A stretch of 64,000 bases of DNA from Methanospirillum lacunae (GTDB lineage Archaea; Halobacteriota; Methanomicrobia; Methanomicrobiales; Methanospirillaceae): NCBI RefSeq assembly GCF_046195335.1, contig NZ_CP176093.1, one strand, 5' to 3'. The notes below the pieces were generated by a model. That model saw nothing but the letters and a program-made list of their open reading frames with translations. It was not told the DNA's origin and searched no databases. Below are positions 18,578 to 27,310 of the stretch, one piece after another. Both the position numbers and the translations under genes were made by a program. Within the stretch, counting starts at the first letter, position 1; each line of letters starts with the position of its first letter.

Positions 18578-20302
18578 ATGGAATGCCAAATTTGTGGGCA
18601 TTTTTGCCAGATTTCTGAAGGAAAAACTGGCAAGTGCAGGATGCAAACCTGCGCAAATGGAATCCTGCATGAGCGGTTTGCTGATAAGTACCTGGCACTT
18701 TGGCCTAGTGCAATTGAGACGGTCCCCTTCCTTCACTATACTCCGGGAGGAAGATATTTGCTCCTTTCAACTCTTGGTTGTAATCTTTCATGTCCAGGAT
18801 GTGTATCACATATGCTTGTCGATGATCCTGACCTGATTGCTGGTGCCCTGCTCAAGGCAGATCCGGATGAGATTCTGAACCAGGTTCGGGACCATTCATG
18901 TCTCGGAGTCATTTTTTGTTTAAACGAACCATCAGTTTCATTTCACACATTAATCAATACTGCAAAGACACTAAAGAAGGAGGGATTACTGGTGGGATGT
19001 GCATCGAACGGGTGTATGGAATCACCTGTTCTCAGGCAAATTCTCCCATACCTGGATATGGTAAACATTGGAATGAAGGGTCTGTCAGATGATGTGTACC
19101 GTACATGTGGTTCTCCTTGTGGTGTTAAACAAGTGCTTGATAACATCAAAATCATTCATGACACCAGGATTCATCTTGAGGTATCAGTAGTTTTCGAAGC
19201 CCGGCGGGAGCATGAAATTACCAACCTGGCAAGACATCTTTCTTATTTATCTGCAGAAATTCCTTTGCATATCATGCGCTTCATTCCATTCAATGGAGCG
19301 GATAATGATTGTGAACCTGCACCAGATGACGCTGAGAAGTTAGTCACTCAGTGTAAAACCTGGCTCAACTGGGTTTATCTCTTCAACACACCCGGGACAT
19401 ACAACCTCAGTTCTTATTGTCCTGATTGTAAGACCCTGCTTATTGAACGGACGTTTTATGGCCCAATGGGGGCCCGGCTGACAAACAGGATCTATCAGTC
19501 AGAATGCACCTGTGGGAGAACGATTCCAGTTTTCGGGGAATATTATAGAAATGATGGCTATGAACCTCGATTCAGGGGAGGGTACAGGACCTCGGTTCTC
19601 CTGGACATGGTTTCCGGAACACTAAATCAACTTGGGATTTATGATAAAAAGGTGGTCAGCAGGGTTCTGGTACAGATTCTATCTGGAGATTGGCTTGAGA
19701 AGTTACAGACTTTTTTTGCAACACCTGAAGGATACATCGAATACATCAGAACACTTGGCCAGTTCGCTGATACTCAGGATTTGGTTCATCCACTTCTTGG
19801 GTTTTACACAGAACGGCTTGAACAGATTACAAAATTTGTAACTAACCTCAGGCATCCACGTGTATTTTGTGCTCTTTCACACCCATATCTTGCATCATAT
19901 CCTGACAAGATGGAGGTGGCCCTCGCTGCAAGAGCCGGAGGTGATGTTCTCAACTATCAGATAAGCTATACAGAATCACGACCTCACCCATTGTCCCGGG
20001 AGGAGTTCATGGCCCTACAACCGGAAATAATCCTTTGTCTAGGAATGGGGATATCTGATACCTCCGATTTTCTCCATCATTGTCATATTGAAGGCCTTTT
20101 AGCACCAGCAATAGAGACTGAACAGGTTTATTGTATCCCAAAGAAATACCCGGTATCCGGAATTAGATGGATTCTTGCACTTGAGTATTTTGCAAACCTT
20201 CTGCACCCGGAAATAATCAGATTCTCTCTTGAAGAGGATGAAAAATATCTCAATACGCTACTTAATGATATTCAAACAAATCAAACAAACACCAGGATCT
20301 GA
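18578..20302 (+). CDS. Radical SAM protein fused to a binding-protein-like C-terminal domain
   Basis: The 574-residue cytosolic protein has three parts. Residues 3-26 hold C-x2-C-x3-C and further cysteines, like the N-terminus of PflA/AMMECR-linked radical SAM proteins. Residues about 60-300 form a radical SAM barrel with Cys68-x3-Cys72-x2-Cys75 and an N-E-P-S segment. Residues about 405-560 resemble the C-terminal lobe of the Peripla_BP_2 protein encoded just upstream, including F-M-A-L-Q-P-E-I-I-L, E-Q-V-Y-C-I-P-K and a final L-L-H-P-E motif. There is no signal peptide. The pairing suggests a radical reaction on the ligand imported via the upstream protein. This combination is not one I know as characterised. 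Confidence 0.75.
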   Translation: MECQICGHFCQISEGKTGKCRMQTCANGILHERFADKYLALWPSAIETVPFLHYTPGGRYLLLSTLGCNLSCPGCVSHMLVDDPDLIAGALLKADPDEILNQVRDHSCLGVIFCLNEPSVSFHTLINTAKTLKKEGLLVGCASNGCMESPVLRQILPYLDMVNIGMKGLSDDVYRTCGSPCGVKQVLDNIKIIHDTRIHLEVSVVFEARREHEITNLARHLSYLSAEIPLHIMRFIPFNGADNDCEPAPDDAEKLVTQCKTWLNWVYLFNTPGTYNLSSYCPDCKTLLIERTFYGPMGARLTNRIYQSECTCGRTIPVFGEYYRNDGYEPRFRGGYRTSVLLDMVSGTLNQLGIYDKKVVSRVLVQILSGDWLEKLQTFFATPEGYIEYIRTLGQFADTQDLVHPLLGFYTERLEQITKFVTNLRHPRVFCALSHPYLASYPDKMEVALAARAGGDVLNYQISYTESRPHPLSREEFMALQPEIILCLGMGISDTSDFLHHCHIEGLLAPAIETEQVYCIPKKYPVSGIRWILALEYFANLLHPEIIRFSLEEDEKYLNTLLNDIQTNQTNTRI

Positions 20303-20336
20303 ATCCGGGAGATCATTCTAATTCATTATTTTTTTC

Positions 20337-20546
20337 TTAATCCACAGCAATCATCACTTCACTGGATTTAATAACAGCAAATGCCTGAACTCCTTCCTTA
20401 AGCCCAAGACTCTCCACAGCATGTGTACTGATTATGGAGGTCACCAGAATACCGTCACCGATATCAAGTACTACCTCTGAATTTACCACACCTTTCGTAA
20501 TAGAAATAATAGTTCCATTTATTGAGTTTCGAGCACTGATTCGCAT
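20337..20546 (-). CDS. mop: Molbindin (Mop), copy 1
   Basis: Molbindins are about 70-residue proteins that assemble into hexamers and bind molybdate or tungstate in the cytoplasm. The product begins M-R-I-S-A-R-N-S and carries G-T-I, V-V-L-D-I-G-D-G and the closing S-S-E-V-M-I-A-V-D typical of the family. The ATG at 20546 is chosen because GGAGG precedes it; a longer in-frame extension to 20654 has no support. The copy at 63338-63547 is close in sequence, and a decayed copy is at 24003-24190. It lies at the end of the radical SAM gene on the opposite strand. Confidence 0.9.
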   Translation of the reverse strand: MRISARNSINGTIISITKGVVNSEVVLDIGDGILVTSIISTHAVESLGLKEGVQAFAVIKSSEVMIAVD

Positions 20547-20748
20547 AAACCTCCACCCTTTTTTCCCACAATATGATGACCGTAATATGTCTGCACTAGC
20601 CAATAATAGTTTTTTCCGAAGGGTATACTCACCAGAGGGCTTAAAAAAAGACACTACGATTCATTTTGAAATCGGATGGATTTCGGGAATATCCTACTCC
20701 GATCACGACGTTTCTGGTGCGTACGAAATGACGTGTAAAGGCAGGCTG

Positions 20749-20779
20749 AACTGCGATGTGAATATATGGATTCGCAGTT
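20749..20779. terminator. Hairpin between the 78-residue gene and mop (8-bp stem)
   Basis: AACTGCGA (20749-20756) pairs perfectly with TCGCAGTT (20772-20779) across a 15-base loop. It lies three bases after the stop of the minus-strand gene at 20782-21018 and about 200 bases before the mop start. It could mark the end of that transcript or a regulatory element; which is not decided by sequence. Confidence 0.4.
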
Positions 20780-20781
20780 AT

Positions 20782-21018
20782 CTACGCTTCTTTGATGTCC
20801 TTTATCAGGACTGTTATCTTCTGTTTCTGGGGAGCATTAGGCTTTCTTGACTCTCTCCATGCGTAACCGGTGACAACACACTGAACGGGTTTTCCGGCAA
20901 TCTCCCTCTCAATTACTGTGTCACGGCCAGCTTTCCGGTTTGAGTTATACTGGGACACAATATCATGCCAGTCAGAGGGAAAGACCTCAATTTCATATAG
21001 TTCATTTACTTTTACCAT
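20782..21018 (-). CDS. Small hypothetical protein (78 residues)
   Basis: The ATG is preceded by GAGGTTAAC, a good ribosome site, so translation is likely. The protein has a short acidic N-terminal segment and a basic centre (N-S-N-R-K-A-G-R-D). An alternating hydrophobic end (K-I-T-V-L-I-K-D-I-K) suggests a small mixed alpha/beta fold. It has one cysteine and no signal peptide. No family is recognised. It lies upstream of mop on the same strand with a hairpin between them. Confidence 0.6.
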   Translation of the reverse strand: MVKVNELYEIEVFPSDWHDIVSQYNSNRKAGRDTVIEREIAGKPVQCVVTGYAWRESRKPNAPQKQKITVLIKDIKEA

Positions 21019-21500
21019 ATGTTAACCTCGAATCTCGGCACATAGATATTTCTCATCACCAGTCATAAATCTTTTGAATGAATCTGATTAATATCAAAAT
21101 TTAAATAATTAGATTAAGTAATAAAATTTGCTATATTTTTATAGTAAAATGAATTTTTAATTGTAAATAATAATTATTTCAATAAAAAGTTTATACAAAT
21201 AATGATGATCAATGCCTTATATTTTAAAAAATATAACCGCTAATCTCTGAATCATAAATAACTCATTAGACATCATCAGACAAATCCATATTCCGTATGG
21301 ACCTTCTTTTCTCTAAATGAATAATTTTTCTTGGGAGAATCTATCCTGGTGCTCACTTGTCCATTCAAATTACTCATCCTTGAATAAAATTCGCGCTTAT
21401 AAATATGGTCTTCAAGATCGAACCAAATCTGGCCGCGTTATCGGAAGTAAAAAGCCATATTGCGTTTAATATTTTTAAGGAGATATCCTCTGGGTAACAT
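21019..21500. other. AT-rich intergenic region
   Basis: Strongly AT-rich (for example 21080-21240) with no supported gene. It must contain divergent promoters for the minus-strand 78-residue gene and the plus-strand YkgJ-like gene, but no box stands out. Confidence 0.4.
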
Positions 21501-21812
21501 ATGGCACCAGGTCAATGTGGTAAATGCGGATATTGTTGCAGTTACATGGGCGATGTATTTGGCATCATTGAACAACAGGATACATTCAGGTTCAGGATTC
21601 AATACCTGATTACCGGGGTTGAACAGGTCGTCATAATCGATCCAGACAAACATGAATTATTTCTGAACAATACAATCCTAGAAAAAAGGCCTCTCGCATG
21701 TCCATTCTTGAGGGAGAAAGACGAGGGCTCTGTAATCTGTACTGTTTATGCATCACGACCTGAACTCTGCAGGATATATCTTTGTCCTAAATGCAAATCT
21801 GCATATACCTGA
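21501..21812 (+). CDS. YkgJ-type cysteine-cluster protein (CxxCxxCC)
   Basis: The 103-residue protein starts with C-G-K-C-G-Y-C-C (Cys6, Cys9, Cys12, Cys13), the signature of the zinc/iron-chelating CxxCxxCC family. It also has the second cluster C-P-F-L...C-x-V-Y-x-x-R-P-E-x-C-R near the end. These proteins bind a metal ion or iron-sulfur cluster; their cellular role is unsettled. AAGGAGATATCC lies upstream of the ATG. The protein is shorter than most members. It stands alone between a long spacer and a convergent methyltransferase. Confidence 0.8.
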   Translation: MAPGQCGKCGYCCSYMGDVFGIIEQQDTFRFRIQYLITGVEQVVIIDPDKHELFLNNTILEKRPLACPFLREKDEGSVICTVYASRPELCRIYLCPKCKSAYT

Positions 21813-21868
21813 GAATTTACGGATTAAATCACGAAGATAATCTGGATGATCCAAACAGGTACCGCTAA

Positions 21869-22693
21869 TTAAGATTGTTTCTTCCACCAGAAGAGTGACC
21901 ACCAGGTCCGTGTTTCTGGTGTTTCATATCTGCCATCACGCCTACGGACCAGATTCTCTTTTAGGTAGGTTCTTGCACACACGGTCTCTTCAGGTGTGAG
22001 ATTTAATAGCATCTGATAACTCTGGAGAGCATGTTCGTGATCTTTATAGTAAATAGGATTTCGGCACTCAAGTTGCTCAACATTGGGGCGAATTCCTATT
22101 TTGTGTAGGATATTATAGACATAGATATCGTCAGCAGTATTTGTGTAGCTCCTGCCAATTGCCTTCAGAAGGTTTTGAGGAAAATCTCCTTCCTCTCCAC
22201 TCCAGGCTGTTATATACGCATACTCTCGGGCAGCCTGGTTAATCTTCTGGAGTGATTCACAGAGATCACCGGTCCGGGAGATTGCACGGGAAGCGACGAC
22301 AATGTCATGAGGCTTGATATCTATTCCAATTTTGACACTTTCCCAGGTCTGGTGGAGGTACCTGATATTTCCCAGATACCTGCGTTCTGCATCTTCTTTC
22401 AGAATATTGAGCATTTCTGTTGATACATCAAGAGCAGTCACCCGTTTGGTTCTCATCGCAGCTGCAATGCTTATGGTTCCAGTTCCACACCCAATATCAA
22501 GAACAGACCATTCTCGATCCATTTGAATGCGCTGGAGGAGTTTAGGAGGGTATTCATCATGCTCTGACCAGAATCTGTACCAGGAAGCCATCTGATCCCA
22601 TCGCTTCTCCTGCGAAACGGGATTGGATGTGAAATTATGCATCTTCTGCTTTTCTTTCCATAACATATCCCAGTCAATATCGTCCAGATGCAT
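21869..22693 (-). CDS. Class I SAM methyltransferase with C-terminal accessory domain (copy 2)
   Basis: The 274-residue protein begins I-D-W-D-M-L-W-K-E-K, almost the same opening as the copy at 41239 (I-D-W-E-E-M-W-K-E). It has V-L-D-I-G-C-G-T-G near residue 65 and an S-R-A-I-S-R-T segment after the SAM domain, also shared with 41239. The C-terminal domain has Y-N-I-L-H-K-I-G-I and ends W-W-S-L-F-W-W. Its closest relative in the window is therefore 41239, which is coupled to a metal-complex binding protein. GGAGTCTGAGAA before the ATG acts as ribosome site. The substrate is unknown. Confidence 0.8.
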   Translation of the reverse strand: MHLDDIDWDMLWKEKQKMHNFTSNPVSQEKRWDQMASWYRFWSEHDEYPPKLLQRIQMDREWSVLDIGCGTGTISIAAAMRTKRVTALDVSTEMLNILKEDAERRYLGNIRYLHQTWESVKIGIDIKPHDIVVASRAISRTGDLCESLQKINQAAREYAYITAWSGEEGDFPQNLLKAIGRSYTNTADDIYVYNILHKIGIRPNVEQLECRNPIYYKDHEHALQSYQMLLNLTPEETVCARTYLKENLVRRRDGRYETPETRTWWSLFWWKKQS

Positions 22694-22799
22694 TTCTCAG
22701 ACTCCGGTAGAAAGATATTGGGATGAAGAGGGTATAATTATTTGGGAATATGATTAATCATATAACACTGCTAAGAATATTATTTTAATTTTTACTCGT

Positions 22800-23747
22800 A
22801 TGAATGAATATATAAGCCCCACGGTTCTAAATCTGATTCACAAATGTGTAGATTTTTCAGAGATTATCCCAATAAAAAAAGGGTATTCTTCAGATCTGAA
22901 GTATCTTCTTATCACCCCATCCAGTAGGAAATACCTGGCACGGATCACTCCAGTTGGTGATGCCAGGGCGATATCCTCTATGCGTGATCAATATAATCTT
23001 TTAAAAGACCTCAGTAAATTTTCTTTGTATATCCCAAAACCTCACCAGTTTCAGATCGATGATGATGGGAGATTATGCCTGCTGATACTTGACTATGTTG
23101 ATGGGGAAGATGGTGAAGAGGCACTCATCAGGTTAAGTTGTGAAGATCAATATCGAATCGGCTTTCAGGCAGGAGAAGAATTAAAAAAACTCCATAAGTT
23201 GTCTGCACCACCAGAAACTCCCCCCTGGTTCATGATGAAACTACGAAAGCATGAATGGTATTGTTCAGAATTTTCTCGTAACCCAGTGGACACAAAGGGA
23301 GTAAATCTGGATGTTATTCAGCAATTTATCACGAAAAATGTATACCTATTGGAAGGAGTCAGGCAAACCTTTCAACATGATGATTACCATCCAGCCAATC
23401 TCATCATTCATGATGGACACCTGAATGGGATTATCGACTTTAACAGGTCAGACTGGGGTGATCCCATTCATGATTTCTATAAACTAGCCCTGTTCACCCG
23501 TAATATCAGTATCTCATTTGCACGAGGACAGGTTGACGGATATTATAATGGTTCTCCTTCATATGATTTCTGGAATAGGTATGCTCTTTACTGTGCAATG
23601 AGTATCATCCCTGACCTTGTATGGTCAGGTAAACAATCGAATCTTACAGGATCAGATGAGTTAAAACACTCATTCAGAAGGATACGGACCATGATCAGTG
23701 ATCATGAGGGATTTACAAGAATAATACCATTATGGTACAGGCAGTAG
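22800..23747 (+). CDS. Aminoglycoside phosphotransferase-fold kinase
   Basis: This is a 315-residue protein of the APH/choline-kinase fold. The catalytic loop reads H-D-D-Y-H-P-A-N-L-I-I near residue 195, where the family has H-x-D-x-x-x-x-N. The metal-binding strand follows as I-I-D-F-N-R-S-D-W-G-D-P. An N-terminal lobe carries an A-R-I strand with a possible ATP lysine upstream. Such kinases phosphorylate small hydroxylated molecules such as antibiotics, sugars or amino alcohols. Given its place among methyltransferases it could act on the same metabolite, but that is conjecture. It is a single-gene unit with an AT-rich promoter and no strong ribosome site, so it may be leaderless. Confidence 0.8.
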   Translation: MNEYISPTVLNLIHKCVDFSEIIPIKKGYSSDLKYLLITPSSRKYLARITPVGDARAISSMRDQYNLLKDLSKFSLYIPKPHQFQIDDDGRLCLLILDYVDGEDGEEALIRLSCEDQYRIGFQAGEELKKLHKLSAPPETPPWFMMKLRKHEWYCSEFSRNPVDTKGVNLDVIQQFITKNVYLLEGVRQTFQHDDYHPANLIIHDGHLNGIIDFNRSDWGDPIHDFYKLALFTRNISISFARGQVDGYYNGSPSYDFWNRYALYCAMSIIPDLVWSGKQSNLTGSDELKHSFRRIRTMISDHEGFTRIIPLWYRQ

Positions 23748-23902
23748 TCCACGTTTAATTACGTGTTTATTTCAGTAGACTGTGAAGTATCTATTGGCAT
23801 CAAACCATTACCATAAGTCTTTTTTTCGAAAACGGTCATTATGAGGGAAGGTTATAGATATTGATTTATTATTGCCAAGATAATATATATATATCTAAAT
23901 GG
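23748..23902. other. AT-rich intergenic region before the decayed molbindin
   Basis: A T-rich stretch at 23819-23827 may terminate the kinase transcript, and the alternating AT run near 23880-23896 is a likely promoter for the structured leader that follows. No gene is supported. Confidence 0.4.
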
Positions 23903-23985
23903 AGTGCCATTTGTTGTTTGTATTGCATGGCATATTTTTAAGTACACACATATGCAACAAAGCATTGCCATTTAAGGATGGCACT
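23903..23985 (+). promoter_or_regulatory. Leader or operator with four TGCCAT/ATGGCA arms before the decayed molbindin
   Basis: TGCCAT occurs at 23905 and 23966 and its complement ATGGCA at 23927 and 23978. The outer arms extend to 8 bp (23903-23910 with 23978-23985), with TTGTTG/CAACAA adding an inner stem (23911-23916 with 23955-23960). The arm at 23978 can instead pair with 23966-23971. The two folds exclude each other, an arrangement seen in RNA switches. The same arms could equally be a DNA operator. It sits just upstream of the molbindin ribosome site GGAGGTGG. Confidence 0.45.
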
Positions 23986-24002
23986 GCAGGAGGTGGGGTT
24001 GT

Positions 24003-24190
24003 ATGAAACCAGTGGACGGGATTCTACTTCAACTCCATCGAACAATCAGAAAATGGTCAATACAGGCGTTACGATTTCGATCGGAAACAGTGTGCTGAAT
24101 GTTTTGATCATTTTCACGGCTGAGAACACTCTGGATTTATGGAAGGGATTTACGGTTTTTACCGTTCTTGAGGAAGAAAGGAGTAAGTAA
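24003..24190 (+). pseudogene. mop: Decayed molbindin gene (frameshift after codon 2)
   Basis: From 24009 the frame encodes T-S-G-R-D-S then K-M-V-N-T-G-V-T-I-S-I-G and L-W-K-G-F-T-V-F-T-V-L. These line up along most of the length of the intact molbindins at 20337 and 63338 (I-S-A-R-N, K-G-P-V-N, V-V-I-D-I-G, L-K-E-G). The natural start ATG at 24003 has GGAGGTGG upstream but runs out of frame after AAA. One extra A (AAAA) would give M-K-T-S-G-R-D. The last residues before the stop have also diverged. An in-frame ATG at 23978 could give a fusion product, but it lacks a ribosome site. Confidence 0.7.
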
Positions 24191-24372
24191 AATTTCTCCG
24201 GATCTCCCTTTATATAGAGTTACTAATCTCATCACCTGTTTTGTTACTAAATCAACATTAGGTATCTCTTTTCAGACTGTAGATCATATTTTTCCGAATA
24301 TAGAATGATTATTACTCTACTCAAAGTTCAATATACGATTATTCAGGAACCTGCATTGTGATAAATATTTAT

Positions 24373-24672
24373 TTATTCCCCTGAAAGTACTGACAAAAAC
24401 AGTGAGAGTAGAAATTCTTCTGACTGTTTTAGCTCATCTGCTGCATACCAGACTTCAATCTTCTTTTTCCCAATAACTCCTCTCATATTAAAAACGGTCC
24501 CATTGATAATGGTATATACAGGATCTGCCAGATAATCCATGATGTAAATATCTCCTGCAGGTTTCATGGAATCGAGCATCTCGCGTTTGACCGGACCGGG
24601 AAGAAGATACTCTTTTTTTATCTTCCCGTCTCCACATTGTTTGACTTTAACTTCCTGAATGGTATTAAACAT
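24373..24672 (-). CDS. Orphan small protein, family shared with 17043-17414 (copy 2)
   Basis: The 99-residue product aligns with the protein at 17043 over G-D-G-K-I-K-K-E-Y-L-L, P-V-K-R-E-M-L, Y-L-A-D-P-V-Y-T-I and the final F-L-L-S-L-F segment. The ATG at 24672 is chosen because GAGG lies nine bases upstream; an in-frame TTG at 24687 overlaps that site. It has one cysteine and no signal peptide. No outside family was recognised. It lies beside the decayed molbindin and upstream of a divergent O-methyltransferase gene, echoing the methyltransferase neighbour of copy 1. Confidence 0.6.
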   Translation of the reverse strand: MFNTIQEVKVKQCGDGKIKKEYLLPGPVKREMLDSMKPAGDIYIMDYLADPVYTIINGTVFNMRGVIGKKKIEVWYAADELKQSEEFLLSLFLSVLSGE

Positions 24673-24846
24673 AACCTGAATCCTCAATATAATATAAAAA
24701 TCGTAAATACATATTCAATTAATATCCTGATTTAATTGACTTTCTGCTATTACAAATATCCACAACAATAGTAATTAAATAGTTGTTTTAGGAAGATATC
24801 TTCCATACAAATGATATATAATAAGATACAATAAGTATTGATCAAA

Positions 24847-26139
24847 ATGATACCAACACTCTGTTCACACCAAATATCATCTACTATATCCTCTCTACAG
24901 TGCCAAAAAGGAAAACAAAATAACCGAAACAAGCAACGGGTGTTTATTACAAATCCCCCAACTGAGCCACATCTGCTGTTTCGGAAAGTAAACAGGATGG
25001 CTGCTCAAACACAACAGTTTTACTCTCTTCTTGCAGCACTTGAATTAAAACTGTTCGATTATCTGGATACACCGGTCTCTATTACTGAACTCAGCAAGGT
25101 TATTCCTCGTCATGAAATGCTTCCCCCATTGTTACGAATTCTTGTTGATTGTGACTTTATCTGTGAGAATAATGGATTATATCAGAATACACAATTAGCC
25201 ACCACATACTTCTCATCTGGATCACCGTATTATCAGGGGGCATATCTGGAGAAAATTAAGAAAAAGATCTCTGAACTCTGGGTACATCTCCCTGATGTCA
25301 TAAAAAATGGGCCTGTAATATATGATAAAAAGGAGTTCTTCTGCGATATGTGCCTGCCTCCGATGGCAGAGAATGCAATGACCGGAAGACTTCAGCAGGT
25401 TATCAGGTCTATTGTTGCACTTCCTGAATTTCTCTCTGCCCGACTAATGCTGGATCTCGGCGGAGGTCACGGACTATATTCTATTGCCCTAGCCTCCCTG
25501 AAACAGGATCTCACATGTATTGTGTTTGATTTACCGGAAGTAACGGATACAGCATGTGATTACATAATAGCCCATGATATGGATGAGCAGGTGAAGGTAT
25601 GTCCTGGAAATTTCTTTACAGATGAAATTGGAGCAGGATATAATCTCATCCTTTCATCCTCGAACCCAAGTGGAAAGAATACTTCAATGATACCTAAGAT
25701 CTATGATGCTCTTGCTCCGGGAGGAATCTTTGTCAATATCCAGTCTGGTGATAATGAGATTGCTGATAACCCTCTTTCCCAGTTAGAGAGCAGGATGTGG
25801 ATGATTGGTGAAGAACCCGAGTGGAAATCTCACAGAGGCAAGAAACAGACATTTCTTTCAGACGATTATCTTCGCTCTCTCCAGGATTGTGGTTTTACCA
25901 TAAAACAGGTAGAACGAATACCTGACCTCTTCACAGATGATTATTCAGTAACCATGATCATCTGCAAAAAGAAAGAAGAGCCCAAACCAGCTCCCTGTCT
26001 CCGGATTTCATTGCTCTCAAAAAAAGAACGTGAAAAAATGATCACGCTCACTGTTGATACCCAGAACCCTGAATGGCTGCAAACATTGGAATTAATGGGT
26101 ATTTCATCAAGGAAAAGTGATCCCGGGTTTACTGACTAG
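24847..26139 (+). CDS. Winged-helix O-methyltransferase-type protein (Methyltransf_2 group, copy 2)
   Basis: The reading frame gives up to 430 residues. The winged-helix dimerisation domain starts around M-A-A-Q-T-Q-Q-F-Y-S and the SAM motif is M-L-D-L-G-G-G-H-G-L-Y, followed by V-F-D-L-P. This matches the copies at 5770 and 52671. The start is uncertain: 24847 is the first ATG, but homology to copy 1 begins about 30 residues in, and a GTG near 24939 or the ATG at 24997 are options. It has an extra C-terminal tail of about 50 residues (after C-K-K-K-E-E-P) absent in the others. It overlaps the convergent cysteine desulfurase by 11 bases. Confidence 0.75.
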   Translation: MIPTLCSHQISSTISSLQCQKGKQNNRNKQRVFITNPPTEPHLLFRKVNRMAAQTQQFYSLLAALELKLFDYLDTPVSITELSKVIPRHEMLPPLLRILVDCDFICENNGLYQNTQLATTYFSSGSPYYQGAYLEKIKKKISELWVHLPDVIKNGPVIYDKKEFFCDMCLPPMAENAMTGRLQQVIRSIVALPEFLSARLMLDLGGGHGLYSIALASLKQDLTCIVFDLPEVTDTACDYIIAHDMDEQVKVCPGNFFTDEIGAGYNLILSSSNPSGKNTSMIPKIYDALAPGGIFVNIQSGDNEIADNPLSQLESRMWMIGEEPEWKSHRGKKQTFLSDDYLRSLQDCGFTIKQVERIPDLFTDDYSVTMIICKKKEEPKPAPCLRISLLSKKEREKMITLTVDTQNPEWLQTLELMGISSRKSDPGFTD

Positions 26140-27310
26140 CCTTAGATGTAGTTCCTGCAGACTGAACCTGATCACCCAATGATGCCAGAACTTCACCAGC
26201 AAACCTACAATCTGATGGATCAGTGAGTATAGATGGACTTAATCTCACACACCCTTTTCCATCGGTGATTCTGGCATGAATTAGTGGAGCACAGTGAAGG
26301 CCAGTTCTCGTAATGATTCCATATGTTGTTCTGATTACAAACCCTGCGGTATCGGGATCCATTCCTTTGATGTTAACCGGAAAAACCGGAATATCGGGTG
26401 TAGGATGATATTTGATAATCTGATCTGAATCCTTTAAGGGATCATAAAAAGCATCGATACACTTTCTTTGATGATCAGCGATGCGGGAGTTGCCAATCTC
26501 ACGCAGGTAGGATATTCCGGCTTCAAGTGATACAATTCCAGGATAATTGGGCGTTCCTGCTTCATATCGTTCAGGAAGAATTGATGGTTGCCGAAGGTTT
26601 GCTGAATTAGTGCCAGTTCCTCCTTGTATTATTGGTTGTACAACATCAGGATCGCGGATCCAGAAGCCTCCAATTCCGGGCATGCCAAAGAGGTATTTAT
26701 GCCCGGTAAATACAAAGGCATCAGCACCAAGTCTAGAGAGATCAACGGGTATCTGACCTGCTGTCTGTGATCCGTCAACTATCATGAATAAATCAGCACG
26801 TTTGAGAGCAGAATGTATCTCATGAATATTCTGAACTGTCCCAAGAACATTACTTCCCTGATTTATGACGAAAAGACGCGTATCATCCCTTATGGCACTG
26901 ATGATATCAGACGAGTGAATATATCCGTCTCGTGATGGGATAACCGAGACCTCAATTCGATTATTATCAGCAAGGGTTGTAAGTGGCCTCAGGACTGAGT
27001 TATGATCCAAATCCGTGGTAATTACATGAAACATATCCTCCTGCCCGGCTGCAAATCCATGAATCAACATATTCAGAGACTGAGTTGCACCAGAAGTGAA
27101 GATCAGATGATCAGGCTCTTTACAACCCAAAAATTCTGATACAGTCTCTCGTGCCTCCTGAACCGGATCGACGGTTAGTTCATCGGTTGAACGCCCGGAT
27201 TCACCGGGGAGTCTGTGAAGATGAGCCTGTACAGCATCGATAACCCGTTCTGGTTTTGGCCAGGTTGTTGCAGCGTTATTGAGGTAGATATCACGAGGAG
27301 GGGAAGTCAT
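26129..27310 (-). CDS. Cysteine desulfurase-type class V aminotransferase
   Basis: The 393-residue PLP enzyme carries Y-L-N-N-A-A-T-T-W-P-K-P at the N-terminus, a D-G-S-Q-T-A-G-Q segment and the PLP lysine in T-G-H-K-Y-L-F-G. A catalytic-type cysteine lies in R-T-G-L-H-C-A-P. It resembles the stand-alone cysteine desulfurase-family proteins of anaerobes rather than IscS or SufS with their scaffold genes. Such enzymes release sulfur from cysteine for Fe-S clusters or cofactors. In this window it might feed FdhD or thiolation of a metabolite; that is inference. The start codon at 27310 gives a full-length fold. Confidence 0.85.
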   Translation of the reverse strand: MTSPPRDIYLNNAATTWPKPERVIDAVQAHLHRLPGESGRSTDELTVDPVQEARETVSEFLGCKEPDHLIFTSGATQSLNMLIHGFAAGQEDMFHVITTDLDHNSVLRPLTTLADNNRIEVSVIPSRDGYIHSSDIISAIRDDTRLFVINQGSNVLGTVQNIHEIHSALKRADLFMIVDGSQTAGQIPVDLSRLGADAFVFTGHKYLFGMPGIGGFWIRDPDVVQPIIQGGTGTNSANLRQPSILPERYEAGTPNYPGIVSLEAGISYLREIGNSRIADHQRKCIDAFYDPLKDSDQIIKYHPTPDIPVFPVNIKGMDPDTAGFVIRTTYGIITRTGLHCAPLIHARITDGKGCVRLSPSILTDPSDCRFAGEVLASLGDQVQSAGTTSKASQ

